Shown: positions 25,350-34,338 of the stretch, in pieces
Position numbering within the stretch: the stretch's first letter is position 1
Layout: each line of letters starts with the position of its first letter
Assembly: GCA_002212725.1 (NCBI GenBank)
Contig: MTCR01000095.1
Coordinates: 1-45,399, forward strand
Origin: Sphingobacteriales bacterium TSM_CSM
Lineage (GTDB): Bacteria; Bacteroidota; Bacteroidia; Chitinophagales; UBA2359
DNA: 45,399 nt
Reading direction: 5' to 3'
Notes under the pieces: generated by a model
What the model was told of the DNA's origin: nothing
The model's database searches: none
The model's input: the letters and a program-made list of their open reading frames with translations, nothing else
Translations under genes and position numbers: made by a program

Positions 25350-26942
25350 CTATTTACTTATTACCATTTTTTGCACCCCTTTTTGCTGCCCGTTGTGCAA
25401 TACCACAAAATAAACGCCGTTGGCAAGCGCATCGGTGCGTAGCAAATTAGCAGCGTTGGGGGCAATTTGTTTGCGCAATACCAGGTTTCCGGTGGCGTTA
25501 TATACATCTGCCTGCAATGTTTTGGCATAGTTATCAGATAACACTAACATGGTGCTGTTGCCGGCCGGGTTGGGTTGCAGGGCAAAGTTTAAATGTTGGT
25601 GCTGCAAGGGTGGGTTAATGCCTGTTGCAAGGTTAAAGGCAGTAACAGCCGTTGCACAATGACGTATGCCGGCCAGGTGGGCTGCAGTAGCTACGGCAGC
25701 TTTAACGTTGTTGGCCATAAAATTAAAATCAAGTATATCCAGCACATCGGTAGGGGTGTGGTAGTGTATGTTTCTGAAATTGGCGCCATCGGTAAGCATG
25801 AGCGCCTGCATACCGGCATCCCAGAATTTGGCATGGTCGCTACGGCGCAGGTCGGTAGCTATTTCGCCGTTGCCCGGTACGGTAAGTGTGGTTACTTTAA
25901 GCGCCGGCACATACAGGGCGGCACAACTGTCGAAGGCATTGCGCAAGGGGGCAGATGTGGTATTGGCTACATTAATGAGGAAATCGCCCCTGAATTGGTT
26001 GGCTGTCAGTTCGGCATAAGCATCGGGAAACAGGATGTTAAAACCCACCGGCGTACTTTGCGAGTTGGGCGCTTCGCTGTAGTAGCCAATCATTTCAAAG
26101 TTTAGCACACCGGCAATGGTTTCAAAAGCATCTTTACCGCCGGGGCTGTTAATAAAAGCATTGCTGCCCAACAGTCCCAGTTCTTCAAGGTCGAAGCCTA
26201 TAAATTTAATATTGTTTCTAAACTGGTAGGGGCTTAACACCCGAAGCGCTTCCAATACGCCCACCACACCCGAACCGTTATCATCGGCGCCGGGCGCTAC
26301 AGACACCGAGTCGAAATGGGCATCAATAATTACGGTTTGGGTTTCGTTTCCCTGTCCTTGCAGCCTGCCAATAATATTTTGCCCCGAAAAAGCGCCAACC
26401 GAAAAGTCTTGCCGGTAGGTTTGCAGCCCGGCATTGGTAAAACGGGTTTCAATGGCATCTTTCACCTCCTGAATATGCTCCAATCCGGCATCGTAATGGC
26501 GGATACCTTGTACAAATTCAAGGTCGTTGTACAGGTTATCGGGATTTACCTCATCTACAATTGCCTGAATATCAACAGGTTGCCGGTCATCGGCAATAAT
26601 TTTCAAAAAATAAATGCCCGATGCAAGCCCGCCCGGGTTGTATTGCCAGGTTAGCGTTTTTCCGCTTCCGGGGTTTACCGGGTAGCCCACATCGCCCCAG
26701 GTTTCCGCCACATCAATCAGGTAAGTTTGCCCCATGTTGTCTGATACGCGAAGTTCAATTTCCAGGGCATCGTTTTCGGCATCGGCCACATCAAAGGTAA
26801 TGGTTACGCGGTTGTTCAGCTCATCGGGAAAAGCCATAATGTTGCTGATAACGGGCGCAGCGTTCTGTGCCGGTAAAGCAGAACCGCACAGAAAGCACAA
26901 AACCGGCGCGGCAAAAGCAATAAAACGTACAATATTTTTCAT
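25350..26942 (-). CDS. Secreted M28-family zinc peptidase with T9SS sorting domain
   Basis: A 530-residue exported peptidase. The signal peptide ends near ALPAQ (about 25). A beta-sandwich domain with VADAENDALEIELRVSD follows (about 30-120). The M28 catalytic domain carries the metal/catalytic residues in DAHFDS (H209), GADDNGSG (D220) and DLEELGLLGS (E253/E254), with later RSDHAKF and HYHTPTD blocks. The last 80 residues have the T9SS type A C-terminal sorting pattern (LQPNPAGNSTMLVL, DVYNATGNLV, GVYFVVL, KMVISK). Such enzymes are aminopeptidase-like and are released from or displayed on the cell surface. Copy B of the MITE-like element begins 4 bp after the last sense codon's stop position. 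Confidence 0.92.
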   Translation of the reverse strand: MKNIVRFIAFAAPVLCFLCGSALPAQNAAPVISNIMAFPDELNNRVTITFDVADAENDALEIELRVSDNMGQTYLIDVAETWGDVGYPVNPGSGKTLTWQYNPGGLASGIYFLKIIADDRQPVDIQAIVDEVNPDNLYNDLEFVQGIRHYDAGLEHIQEVKDAIETRFTNAGLQTYRQDFSVGAFSGQNIIGRLQGQGNETQTVIIDAHFDSVSVAPGADDNGSGVVGVLEALRVLSPYQFRNNIKFIGFDLEELGLLGSNAFINSPGGKDAFETIAGVLNFEMIGYYSEAPNSQSTPVGFNILFPDAYAELTANQFRGDFLINVANTTSAPLRNAFDSCAALYVPALKVTTLTVPGNGEIATDLRRSDHAKFWDAGMQALMLTDGANFRNIHYHTPTDVLDILDFNFMANNVKAAVATAAHLAGIRHCATAVTAFNLATGINPPLQHQHLNFALQPNPAGNSTMLVLSDNYAKTLQADVYNATGNLVLRKQIAPNAANLLRTDALANGVYFVVLHNGQQKGVQKMVISK

Positions 26943-26972
26943 ATTTACTAATGGTGGTTTATTTGTGGTGAA

Positions 26973-28025
26973 CTAATGTAAATTAGATTTTTTTACAATT
27001 AAAAGCAGGCTGGTTTTTACAATTTGCCCCATGGTTTGGCAGCGCAAAAACTGGTCAGACTGGTAATGTTGCGCCAGTTCGTTTTTAAGGGTATCAATTT
27101 TGGCGGGGGTAGAAATATGGTCATGTACCATTACGTCAAACAATTCGTTGAGTCTGAATTTAGAGGTTTTCATGCGGTTGGCAATAAGGGCGTGCTCTTC
27201 GTGTTGGTATTGACGGGTAGTTTCGGCATTTATACGCTTTATGCACAATTGTACAAAAGGGCGGTTTTCTTTAAAAAAGTGGGGCATATACATATTTTTA
27301 TGCCCTTCGTAGCATTGCTGGTCAAAATCTATGGCGCGTATCCGGTATTGGGTATCGTCAAAATCGGGGGTTACGTCTATTACAAAGTTATAGGCGCGCA
27401 TATCGCCCAACAGTTTAACAAAGCAGCGCTCGTTAAATTTTATAAATTCTTTGGCAATTCGGGTTTCGTTCAGGTTGGCATTGTTAAAGTGGCGTTGAAT
27501 AAACTGGTCGCCCGGAATTCCGGCAATGTGCTCTTCAATAAGCGTATCTTTGCAAACAAAGTAATTAATGCGGTTGGGCGACAGTATATGTTCCAGTTCC
27601 AGTCCGTAAATGCGCGAGGCATCGGCAATTTTAACGTAGTAGTAATCGTAGTTGTCATTAAAGTTATTAATTATTCTAATTCTGAAAGGGTTTGAGTTTC
27701 CGAAAGTGCAGTAATCAATTCGGTCAACCGAAAGGTGTTCCATAAAAGAGGTATCTCCGGCAGCTTTCAGAATGCCGTATATGGCGGTAAGTGCGCCGTG
27801 AATTTCGCGCCGGTCCGATTCGGAATAAAAAACCGTTTCCCAAAGCGTGTCGTTGCCGGCGGAGTCAACAAAAGGTACCGAAAACGAGTAATGTTTCAGG
27901 TCTTTGTAAAGGCAGGGCATATCTTCTACCCTGCGGTTTTGCCGCAGGTAGTGCCGCAGGTCGCGGTGTATGGGGTAGGTCTGCTTTTTTTTGGAAATGA
28001 TGTTTTCTTTGTTTTCTTCCTGCAT
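26973..28025 (-). CDS. Orphan protein with kinase-fold-like motifs
   Basis: A 350-residue cytoplasmic protein; I do not recognise a named family. It has elements in kinase order: YYYVKI (K132, candidate ATP lysine), a helix with ELEHIL, a hinge-like IEEHIAGIPG (about 164-173), LLGDMRAYNFVID (D208, N213, like the catalytic loop), and RAIDFDQQ (D233, like the metal-binding DFG). A long helical C-terminal lobe follows. No signal peptide or membrane segment is visible. It could be a protein kinase-like or aminoglycoside phosphotransferase-like enzyme, or an inactive relative. The 30-bp spacing to the M28 peptidase gene downstream suggests co-transcription. The kinase reading is inference from spacing and motifs. 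Confidence 0.7.
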   Translation of the reverse strand: MQEENKENIISKKKQTYPIHRDLRHYLRQNRRVEDMPCLYKDLKHYSFSVPFVDSAGNDTLWETVFYSESDRREIHGALTAIYGILKAAGDTSFMEHLSVDRIDYCTFGNSNPFRIRIINNFNDNYDYYYVKIADASRIYGLELEHILSPNRINYFVCKDTLIEEHIAGIPGDQFIQRHFNNANLNETRIAKEFIKFNERCFVKLLGDMRAYNFVIDVTPDFDDTQYRIRAIDFDQQCYEGHKNMYMPHFFKENRPFVQLCIKRINAETTRQYQHEEHALIANRMKTSKFRLNELFDVMVHDHISTPAKIDTLKNELAQHYQSDQFLRCQTMGQIVKTSLLLIVKKSNLH

Positions 28026-28123
28026 AAATTATATGATGCGTTGGTAAGCGGTTAAACTGCCCCGAAAGTACAGCATTTACCCATTAACGGCAAATTTTGT
28101 ATGGTATTTGTTGCGGTAATGAG

Positions 28124-28131
28124 TAACTTTG
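28124..28131 (+). promoter_or_regulatory. Candidate -7 box for fumarylacetoacetase
   Basis: TAACTTTG matches TAnnTTTG and lies 61 bp before the start codon at 28193. The nearby TTG motifs are spaced 13 and 24 bp, not the usual 19-20. Confidence 0.35.
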
Positions 28132-28192
28132 CCTTTGAACTTAACTTTTAAGCCTGCAAAATGGCATCATTTTTATTTAATTATTACCCCAC

Positions 28193-29479
28193 ATGACCAT
28201 TTCAGCCAACAACCCCGCTCTCCATTCGTGGATACCGGCATCTAAAGGAACCGATTTTCCTGTTCAAAACCTGCCATTTGGCGTTTTTTCCGATTTGCAG
28301 AACCGGCGCCCGCGCCCGGCAAGCATTATTGGCAATACGGTTATTGATTTGTGCGCGCTGGAAGAATTGGGTTATTTTACCAATCTTTTGCCCGCCGGGG
28401 CGCCGGTTTTTTCGGGCAGCACACTCAACCCTTTCCTGAAGTTGGGTAAACAGGTTTGGCGGGCAGTAAGGCAGCGCCTGTCTGACCTGTTCAATGCCAC
28501 TAATACCGAGTTGAAAGGCAACCGGGAACACTGCGAAAAAATACTGTTTCCGGTTGAAACCTGTTTACTGCACCTGCCCGTGCACGTGGGCGATTATTCC
28601 GATTTTTACTCCAGCCGCGAACATGCCACAAATGTAGGTATTATGTTTCGCGGGGCAGATAACGCACTGATGCCCAATTGGTTACACCTGCCGGTTGGTT
28701 ATCATGGGCGGTCGTCGTCTATTGTAGTATCGGGTACGCCCCTGCACCGCCCCAAAGGACAAATGCAATTTCAAGACGGACAGCCGCCGGTTTTCGGGCC
28801 TTCGCGCCTGCTCGATTTTGAACTGGAAATGGCCTTTATTACCGGAAAGGGAAAACCACTGGGCTATTCTATCGGGGTTGATGAAGCCGATGAGTATATC
28901 TTCGGGTTAATGCTGTTTAATGATTGGTCGGCACGCGATATACAAAAATGGGAGTACCAGCCGCTGGGGCCGTTTTTAGGTAAAAATTTCGGCTCGTCGG
29001 TATCGCCCTGGCTTGTTACACTCGATGCGCTGGAGCCTTTCCGCGTAGCAGCGCCGGTGCAGGAGCCTGCTGTGCTGCCCTACCTGCAATACAGTGGAAA
29101 CAAAGCTTTAGATATAAACCTGAGCGTGTTTATACAGCCCGATGGCGGCACGGCTACCCAAATTTGCCAATCAAACACCAAATACCTGTATTGGACTATG
29201 GAGCAGCAACTGGCGCATCATACCGTTAACGGCTGCAATATAAACGCCGGCGATATGCTGGCATCGGGTACCATCAGCGGCCCCATGCCCAATTCTTTCG
29301 GGTCTATGCTGGAACTCACCTGGCGCGGCACCAAACCTCTTACCCTTTCAGACGGCACCGAACGCAAATTTATTGCCGATGGCGATACGGTTATTATGAA
29401 AGGGTATGCCCAATATCCCGATAACGGGTTGCGCATAGGGTTTGGCGAGGTAAGCGGTAAGGTGTTGCCTGCTTTATAA
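28193..29479 (+). CDS. Fumarylacetoacetase
   Basis: The last enzyme of tyrosine/phenylalanine catabolism; it splits fumarylacetoacetate into fumarate and acetoacetate. The 428-residue length matches the two-domain family. The N-terminal SH3-like domain contains LPFGVFSD. The catalytic domain has HVGDYSDFYSSREHATNVG (metal and catalytic His/Asp), LPVGYHGR, DFELEMAFITGKGK, and FNDWSARDIQKWEYQPLGPF. All active-site blocks look intact. No other tyrosine-catabolic gene is in the window. Confidence 0.95.
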   Translation: MTISANNPALHSWIPASKGTDFPVQNLPFGVFSDLQNRRPRPASIIGNTVIDLCALEELGYFTNLLPAGAPVFSGSTLNPFLKLGKQVWRAVRQRLSDLFNATNTELKGNREHCEKILFPVETCLLHLPVHVGDYSDFYSSREHATNVGIMFRGADNALMPNWLHLPVGYHGRSSSIVVSGTPLHRPKGQMQFQDGQPPVFGPSRLLDFELEMAFITGKGKPLGYSIGVDEADEYIFGLMLFNDWSARDIQKWEYQPLGPFLGKNFGSSVSPWLVTLDALEPFRVAAPVQEPAVLPYLQYSGNKALDINLSVFIQPDGGTATQICQSNTKYLYWTMEQQLAHHTVNGCNINAGDMLASGTISGPMPNSFGSMLELTWRGTKPLTLSDGTERKFIADGDTVIMKGYAQYPDNGLRIGFGEVSGKVLPAL

Positions 29480-29687
29480 CCCAACAGCATACGGAAAATT
29501 ATGCAGGTTGTATAAGGTGCATTCATCACCATGCAAGTACCAACGCACCAAAAGTGCGGCAAAAACATTTTGCAATAATTTAACCCGGTAAATGCAGCAA
29601 TAAAATTTGCGAGAAAATAAAAAAAGGCTTATTTTAGCCACTAAACTTGGTTATTCATTTCATTAACTCACGCTTTAACCTTTTTTT

Positions 29688-31358
29688 ATGATATCCGACA
29701 GGTCGCAATACAAAACCCCGCTGCATTTGCTTTACAAATGGGAACAGGACACCCCTAAAAACCTGTACCTGAAACAACCCATTAGCGGACGCTGGATTAA
29801 TTTTACCTGGCAGGATGCCGCCGAACAAATACGCCGCATGGCTGCCGCTTTGCAGTCTATGCAACTGCCGCCCCAAAGCAAAATTGCCATAGTATCTAAA
29901 AACTGCGCCCATTGGATAATGGCAGATTTGGCCATTATGATGAGCGGACATGTTTCGGTGCCGCTGTACCCCAACATTAACGCCGGCACACTGGAGTATG
30001 TATTACAACACAGCGAAGCCAAAGCGCTGTTTGTTGGAAAGTTAGATAACTGGCAACACATGAAACCCGGCGTGCCCGAAGGGTTGTATTGCATTTCTTT
30101 TCCTAACTACTACAATACCGATAAAAGCTATGACAACTGGGACGACCTCACAGCTCAGCACGAGCCTGTTGCCGGTACGCCCAACCGCAACTTAGACGAC
30201 CTGATGACCATCATCTACACATCGGGTACTACCGGAAAACCCAAAGGTGTTATGCACTCTTATTACACCATGTCCTATGCCATTACCCAGGCGCTTCAGG
30301 TTATAGATATCAGCCAGTTGCAGCAAAGGCATTTCTTTTCTTACCTGCCCCTGTCGCATATTGCAGAGCGGATTTTGGTAGAAATGGGGGCACTATACAC
30401 CGGCAGCACCATATATTTTGCAGAGTCGTTAGACACCTTTGCCGATAACCTTCGATTTGCACAACCCTCTGTTTTTATGGCAGTGCCGCGCATTTGGACT
30501 AAGTTTCAGAAAAAAATACTCGAAAAAATGCCACAACAACGGCTCAACCTGTTGTTGTCCATACCGGTAATTTCGGGGTTAATAAAGAAAAAAATACGCC
30601 AGTCATTGGGTTTATCAAATGCTGTTTTTTGTTTTACCGGTGCGGCTCCTATTCCGGCCTCACTGCTGGAGTGGTTTCAAAAACTGGGCATTTCTATTTT
30701 GGAGGTATATGCCATGACCGAAAACAGCGCCTACTCGCACTGCACCCGCCCCGACAACATGCGGTTTGGCTATGTGGGGCAACCCATGCCTTTTGTTGAT
30801 GTAAAAATCAGCGAAATAGGGGAAATTCTGGTAAAAAGTGATGCCAATATGCTGGGCTACTACAAAGAACCCGAACAAACCGCTGCCGCCTTTGACGAAA
30901 ACGGTTACCTCAAAACAGGCGATAAGGGTGTAGTGGCTAAAGACGGCTTTTTAAAAATTACCGGCCGGGTAAAAGAAATTTTTAAAACCGAGAAGGGTAA
31001 ATACGTAGCACCTGCACCTATAGAAATGGAAATTCTGGAAAACGAATTTATTGAGCAGGTGTGTGTGGTAGGTGCCAACTTGCCTCAACCCATTGCACTG
31101 GTGGTGCTTTCTGAAATTGCCCGAACTGCCGAAAAGGGTAAAGTGGGCGAAAGCCTTGGCCAAACATTGAACATCGTTAACCAAAAACTCGAATCGCACG
31201 AGCATGTAAAAACGCTGGTAGTGGTTAAAGATGAATGGACAGTAGAAAACTCGCTGCTTACGCCATCGCTGAAAATTAAGCGCAACCCTATTGAGGAAAC
31301 CTACGGCGGGCGTTTCAGCTACTGGTACAACCACCCCGAAAACATAATTTGGGAGTAA
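29688..31358 (+). CDS. AMP-binding long-chain acyl-CoA synthetase-like protein
   Basis: A 556-residue adenylate-forming enzyme of the long-chain fatty acid:CoA ligase type. The P-loop-like motif is YTSGTTGKPKGV (about 181-192). The PLSHIAER block and the AMP-binding YAMTEN (about 344) follow, then LKTGDKG and the hinge/C-terminal GRVKEIFKTEKGKYV. It activates a carboxylate to acyl-AMP and then acyl-CoA; chain length cannot be judged from the sequence. No signal peptide. It is transcribed convergently with the amidohydrolase, with a hairpin array and terminator between them. Confidence 0.93.
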   Translation: MISDRSQYKTPLHLLYKWEQDTPKNLYLKQPISGRWINFTWQDAAEQIRRMAAALQSMQLPPQSKIAIVSKNCAHWIMADLAIMMSGHVSVPLYPNINAGTLEYVLQHSEAKALFVGKLDNWQHMKPGVPEGLYCISFPNYYNTDKSYDNWDDLTAQHEPVAGTPNRNLDDLMTIIYTSGTTGKPKGVMHSYYTMSYAITQALQVIDISQLQQRHFFSYLPLSHIAERILVEMGALYTGSTIYFAESLDTFADNLRFAQPSVFMAVPRIWTKFQKKILEKMPQQRLNLLLSIPVISGLIKKKIRQSLGLSNAVFCFTGAAPIPASLLEWFQKLGISILEVYAMTENSAYSHCTRPDNMRFGYVGQPMPFVDVKISEIGEILVKSDANMLGYYKEPEQTAAAFDENGYLKTGDKGVVAKDGFLKITGRVKEIFKTEKGKYVAPAPIEMEILENEFIEQVCVVGANLPQPIALVVLSEIARTAEKGKVGESLGQTLNIVNQKLESHEHVKTLVVVKDEWTVENSLLTPSLKIKRNPIEETYGGRFSYWYNHPENIIWE

Positions 31359-31453
31359 AGCGGGTTTGTTTGGAAAAAGGTAACCCGGGTTGGTAGTGTT
31401 TTGCATGGTTATGCAAACTTAAAGGCGCAGTTTTGCCTAAGCAGATAAAAAAC

Positions 31454-31693
31454 CTTCTCTCCTGACTTCGACAATTCGTGTCAAAGTCAGGAGAATTTTG
31501 GCTAAATCCTTTCAGAAAAATTGTGTTATATATGTCCTCCGGATAAATCCGGAGGCAATTTATTTAAACAAAGGATTTGGCTTCTCTCCTGACTTCGACA
31601 ATGCGTCACCCAATTTGGCAATGCTGCAATTACAACCTTCAGATAATCAACAACTTGTGATTTCTCCCCCCAAAAAAGTGTCAAAGTCAGGAA
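31454..31693. repeat. Nested hairpin/repeat array
   Basis: Two copies of a 25-bp sequence starting CTTCTCTCCTGACTTCGACA (31454 and 31581, one mismatch) occur here. Each is followed by a complementary TGTCAAAGTCAGGA, after 5 nt in the first copy (a 16-bp stem at 31458-31473/31479-31494) and after about 75 nt in the second. Between them lie another inverted repeat (GCTAAATCCTTT at 31501 against AAAGGATTTGGC at 31570) and a perfect 8-bp hairpin CCTCCGGA/TCCGGAGG (31536-31555). It contains no believable gene. It looks like a palindromic intergenic element or a structured RNA region. Confidence 0.7.
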
Positions 31694-31734
31694 AAACCTT
31701 CTCTGCCGCAAGAGGGGCAGAAAAAGGTTTTTTT
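31692..31734. terminator. Bidirectional terminator between acyl-CoA synthetase and amidohydrolase
   Basis: The stem AAAAACCTT-TCTGCC/GGCAGA-AAGGTTTTT (31692-31707, 31716-31732) has a small internal loop and ends in seven T residues on the plus strand and an equivalent T-run on the minus strand. It lies between two convergent genes and ends the hairpin array. Confidence 0.8.
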
Positions 31735-31746
31735 CATGTTTGAATG

Positions 31747-32706
31747 CTATGCCAGCCCCAGCACTTTCAGCCCGTTGGTAGTGGCAATATTTACCAGCGT
31801 ATCAATATCATACAGGCGGCAGGCTTCCAGCATTACGCGCATTTCTGTCCACAGGTCGCCATCGGAGTAGGGTTTGTAAATGTCGCTTATGTTATCGGTA
31901 CCAAAAGCTACTACCAATCCGGCGGGCGCCATTTCGTCAACGGGGGTAATGGAGTTGTGGCTGGGTGCCAGTTTTTCGGTTCGGTTATGGTCAATCCAGG
32001 CGGTAGGGCACGAAATAACCATTACCCCGGCTTCGCGCATGAGTTTGTACAACTCTTGCCGGTACTCGCTGGTATGAGCCGCCACCGAAATACAGTGTAC
32101 GGCGGCTACGCGCCCTTGCATACCGTGTTCTATGGTTTTGCGGGTAAGCAATTCGGTTTCTTTTTCTTCATCGGTGTTAAACTGGTCAACGTGAACGTGT
32201 ACCATTTTACCCATAGTTTTTCCGGTTTGCAACAACACATCAAGGTGTTCGGCTTCGCGCCCGGCATCTTTGGCAGGCAATCCGCCAATAATATCAACAA
32301 ACTGCACGGCAATATCGTACCAGTATTTGGCTTTGGGTTCAATAACGCCTTTCAGCACCTGGTTTACAAATTTAAGTTCAATGTCTTTGCCGTAGGTATC
32401 GCGCAGTTTTTGTGCGGCAATAATGGCTTTGTCTTCTATTACTTCGTCCACATCAATAAAAGTGCCCAGCGCCTGGGTTCCCTGCTCCATAAAATACTCA
32501 ACCGCGCGCGCCATGCGGCCATAAATTTCATCGGGCGTTGCCTCGCGTTTCATGGTATCAATTAAATGCCATTTTTCTTTTAGCGGGGCATTTACATAGC
32601 GGAAATTATTGGTGGTAAGGGTGTAGGCGCGGTCTAAGTGTGCGTGTGTGTTTACCCAGCCTCCTTTTTGGTAAATTTTGCCTTTTACAACCTGTCGTAA
32701 ATTCAT
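31747..32706 (-). CDS. Amidohydrolase family protein (cytosine deaminase-like)
   Basis: A 319-residue metal-dependent hydrolase of the amidohydrolase superfamily. The N-terminal NTHAHLDRAY supplies the H-x-H metal pair (H21, H23). HVHVDQFN, AVHCISV and FGTDNISD provide the later metal and catalytic His/Asp positions. The arrangement resembles cytosine deaminase-like enzymes that hydrolyse C-N bonds of cyclic amides or amidines. The protein is shorter than typical cytosine deaminase (about 400-430) because the N-terminal beta-sandwich part is almost absent. Substrate unknown. Confidence 0.85.
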   Translation of the reverse strand: MNLRQVVKGKIYQKGGWVNTHAHLDRAYTLTTNNFRYVNAPLKEKWHLIDTMKREATPDEIYGRMARAVEYFMEQGTQALGTFIDVDEVIEDKAIIAAQKLRDTYGKDIELKFVNQVLKGVIEPKAKYWYDIAVQFVDIIGGLPAKDAGREAEHLDVLLQTGKTMGKMVHVHVDQFNTDEEKETELLTRKTIEHGMQGRVAAVHCISVAAHTSEYRQELYKLMREAGVMVISCPTAWIDHNRTEKLAPSHNSITPVDEMAPAGLVVAFGTDNISDIYKPYSDGDLWTEMRVMLEACRLYDIDTLVNIATTNGLKVLGLA

Positions 32707-32754
32707 AATTGCAGTATTTATAGGTGATGGAATGTTTTTTTTGAACGTGTTTTT

Positions 32755-32790
32755 GTGGTAAAAAAAAAGCGTTCACCCGAAAATGAACGC
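32755..32790 (-). terminator. Rho-independent terminator after argH
   Basis: On the minus strand, GCGTTCA-TTTTCGGG-TGAACGC (plus positions 32769-32790) is followed by a run of nine T residues. It lies 18 bp downstream of the argH stop codon. Confidence 0.88.
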
Positions 32791-32808
32791 CTTAAAAGTA
32801 CTTTTGCA

Positions 32809-34185
32809 TTATGGTTGGGAATGTTTTTGCTGTGTGTGTTCAAAACCGGTATCATCTGTAAGCAGTTTGTTGAGGGCCAAATGTACCTTTTCAAACCCGA
32901 AACTCTGCAAGGTTTGTTGCAGGAGGTTTTCTATTTCGGCATTGCACAAGTTACCTATGCTGCCCTCGTGGGTGTGGTGTACCTGATAGTTGGGGTGGTA
33001 GTTGCCGGCGGCAATATCTTCGCCCACTTTGCGGTAGGCATCGCGAAACGACATGCCCTGTGTTACCAGCTGGTTTACCACTTCTACGCTGAACATATAG
33101 CGGTATCGCTCATTTTTAACGGCATCGGGGTTAATTTTCATATTTTGGAGCATGTAGTTGGCAATTGCCAGGCAGTTTTTCAGGTCTTCAAATGCAGGAA
33201 GGAAATCTTCCTTAATAATTTGAAGGTCGCGGTGGTAGCCCGATGCCAGGTTGGCTGTTATCATGGCAATTTGTTGGGGCAATACGGCCAGTTTGTTGCA
33301 TTTGGCGCGTATAAGTTCAAACACATCGGGGTTTTTCTTGTGCGGCATAATGCTGGAGCCGGTAGTGAGGTGGTCGGGCAGGCTCACAAAGGCAAAATTC
33401 TGGCTCATGTACAGGCAAACATCCTGCGATAATTTTGCCAGTGTGGCGGCAATGCTTGCCAGGGCATCGGCCACTATGCGTTCGGTTTTACCTCGCCCCA
33501 TTTGGGCATATACCACGTTGTAGTTCAGGGTATCAAAACCCATAAGTTGGGTGGTAAGTGTGCGGTTAAGCGGAAACGACGAGCCGTAACCGGCCGCCGA
33601 GCCAAGGGGGTTTTTGTTGGTTATTTTATAGGCGGCCTGCAGCAGCAGCAGGTCGTCGGTAAGGCTTTCGGCATAGGCGCCAAACCATAACCCAAAAGAA
33701 GAGGGCATGGCCACCTGATAGTGCGTGTAGCCCGGCATCAGCACCTCTTTGTGTTGGTTGCTAAGGGCAATGAGGGTATGAAACAGGGGTTTTACCAAAT
33801 TTACCACCTCCTCAATTTCGTGGCGTATGAAGAGTTTAAGGTCGAGCAGTACCTGGTCGTTGCGTGAGCGGCCGCTGTGTATTTTTTTGCCCATTTCGCC
33901 CAGGCGACGGGTAAGAATAAGTTCTACCTGCGAGTGTACGTCTTCAATACCCTCTTCAATAATGAATTTACCTTGCTGAATTTCGTGGTAGATGGTGCGC
34001 AGTTCGGCGGTAAGGATTTGCCACTCTTGCCGGGTAAGCAGCCCGATGCTTTGCAACATGGCTATATGGGCAAGGCTGCCCAAAACATCGTGCGTGGCTA
34101 AAAGTACGTCTAAATCTTTGTCTTTACCAATGGTAAACACTTCGATTTCCTTGCTAATTTCGAAGCCTTTTTGCCAGAGTTTCAT
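32809..34185 (-). CDS. argH: Argininosuccinate lyase
   Basis: Splits argininosuccinate into arginine and fumarate, the last step of arginine synthesis. I use the start at 34185 (458 residues), because MKLWQKGFEI aligns with the conserved N-terminus and a well-spaced promoter sits directly upstream (34202-34232). A reading from 34293 would lie through that promoter. Signature blocks: DVHSQVELILTRRLGEMGKKIHSGRSRNDQ, MPGYTHYQVAMPSSFG, NKNPLGSAAGYGSSFPLNR and the fumarase/lyase signature GSSIMPHKKNPD. No other arginine gene is adjacent. Confidence 0.97.
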   Translation of the reverse strand: MKLWQKGFEISKEIEVFTIGKDKDLDVLLATHDVLGSLAHIAMLQSIGLLTRQEWQILTAELRTIYHEIQQGKFIIEEGIEDVHSQVELILTRRLGEMGKKIHSGRSRNDQVLLDLKLFIRHEIEEVVNLVKPLFHTLIALSNQHKEVLMPGYTHYQVAMPSSFGLWFGAYAESLTDDLLLLQAAYKITNKNPLGSAAGYGSSFPLNRTLTTQLMGFDTLNYNVVYAQMGRGKTERIVADALASIAATLAKLSQDVCLYMSQNFAFVSLPDHLTTGSSIMPHKKNPDVFELIRAKCNKLAVLPQQIAMITANLASGYHRDLQIIKEDFLPAFEDLKNCLAIANYMLQNMKINPDAVKNERYRYMFSVEVVNQLVTQGMSFRDAYRKVGEDIAAGNYHPNYQVHHTHEGSIGNLCNAEIENLLQQTLQSFGFEKVHLALNKLLTDDTGFEHTQQKHSQP

Positions 34186-34201
34186 GTGTAGGAAAGTTTG
34201 G

Positions 34202-34232
34202 CAAATGTACGCAGTTTTTTTAAATCTGGCAA
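34202..34232 (-). promoter_or_regulatory. Promoter for argH
   Basis: Minus-strand TTG (34230-34232), a 20-bp spacer, and TACATTTG (34202-34209), an excellent match to the Bacteroidota TTG-N19/20-TAnnTTTG promoter. The expected transcript start is about 10-15 bp before the argH start codon at 34185. Confidence 0.65.
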
Positions 34233-34338
34233 TAGTTGCAAAAAATGACCCGAAAAAAATGGCAATAATCAGGTGCAAAACATTGCCCTGCAAAGAGCGC
34301 TAACGGTTAAAAATGGCTCATGAACTGAAGTGATTTTA

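Noticed and set aside
21591..25353. The metG-aat interval as a composite transposon
   Set aside because: The flanking elements are gene-less, have different target duplications, and metG and aat are core genes, so two separate insertions explain it better.
31498..31743. An 81-residue frame through the hairpin array
   Set aside because: It is composed of inverted repeats and a terminator and has no protein-like pattern.
31744..32565. A 273-residue plus-strand frame over the amidohydrolase
   Set aside because: It is antisense to clear metal-binding motifs and has no known domain.
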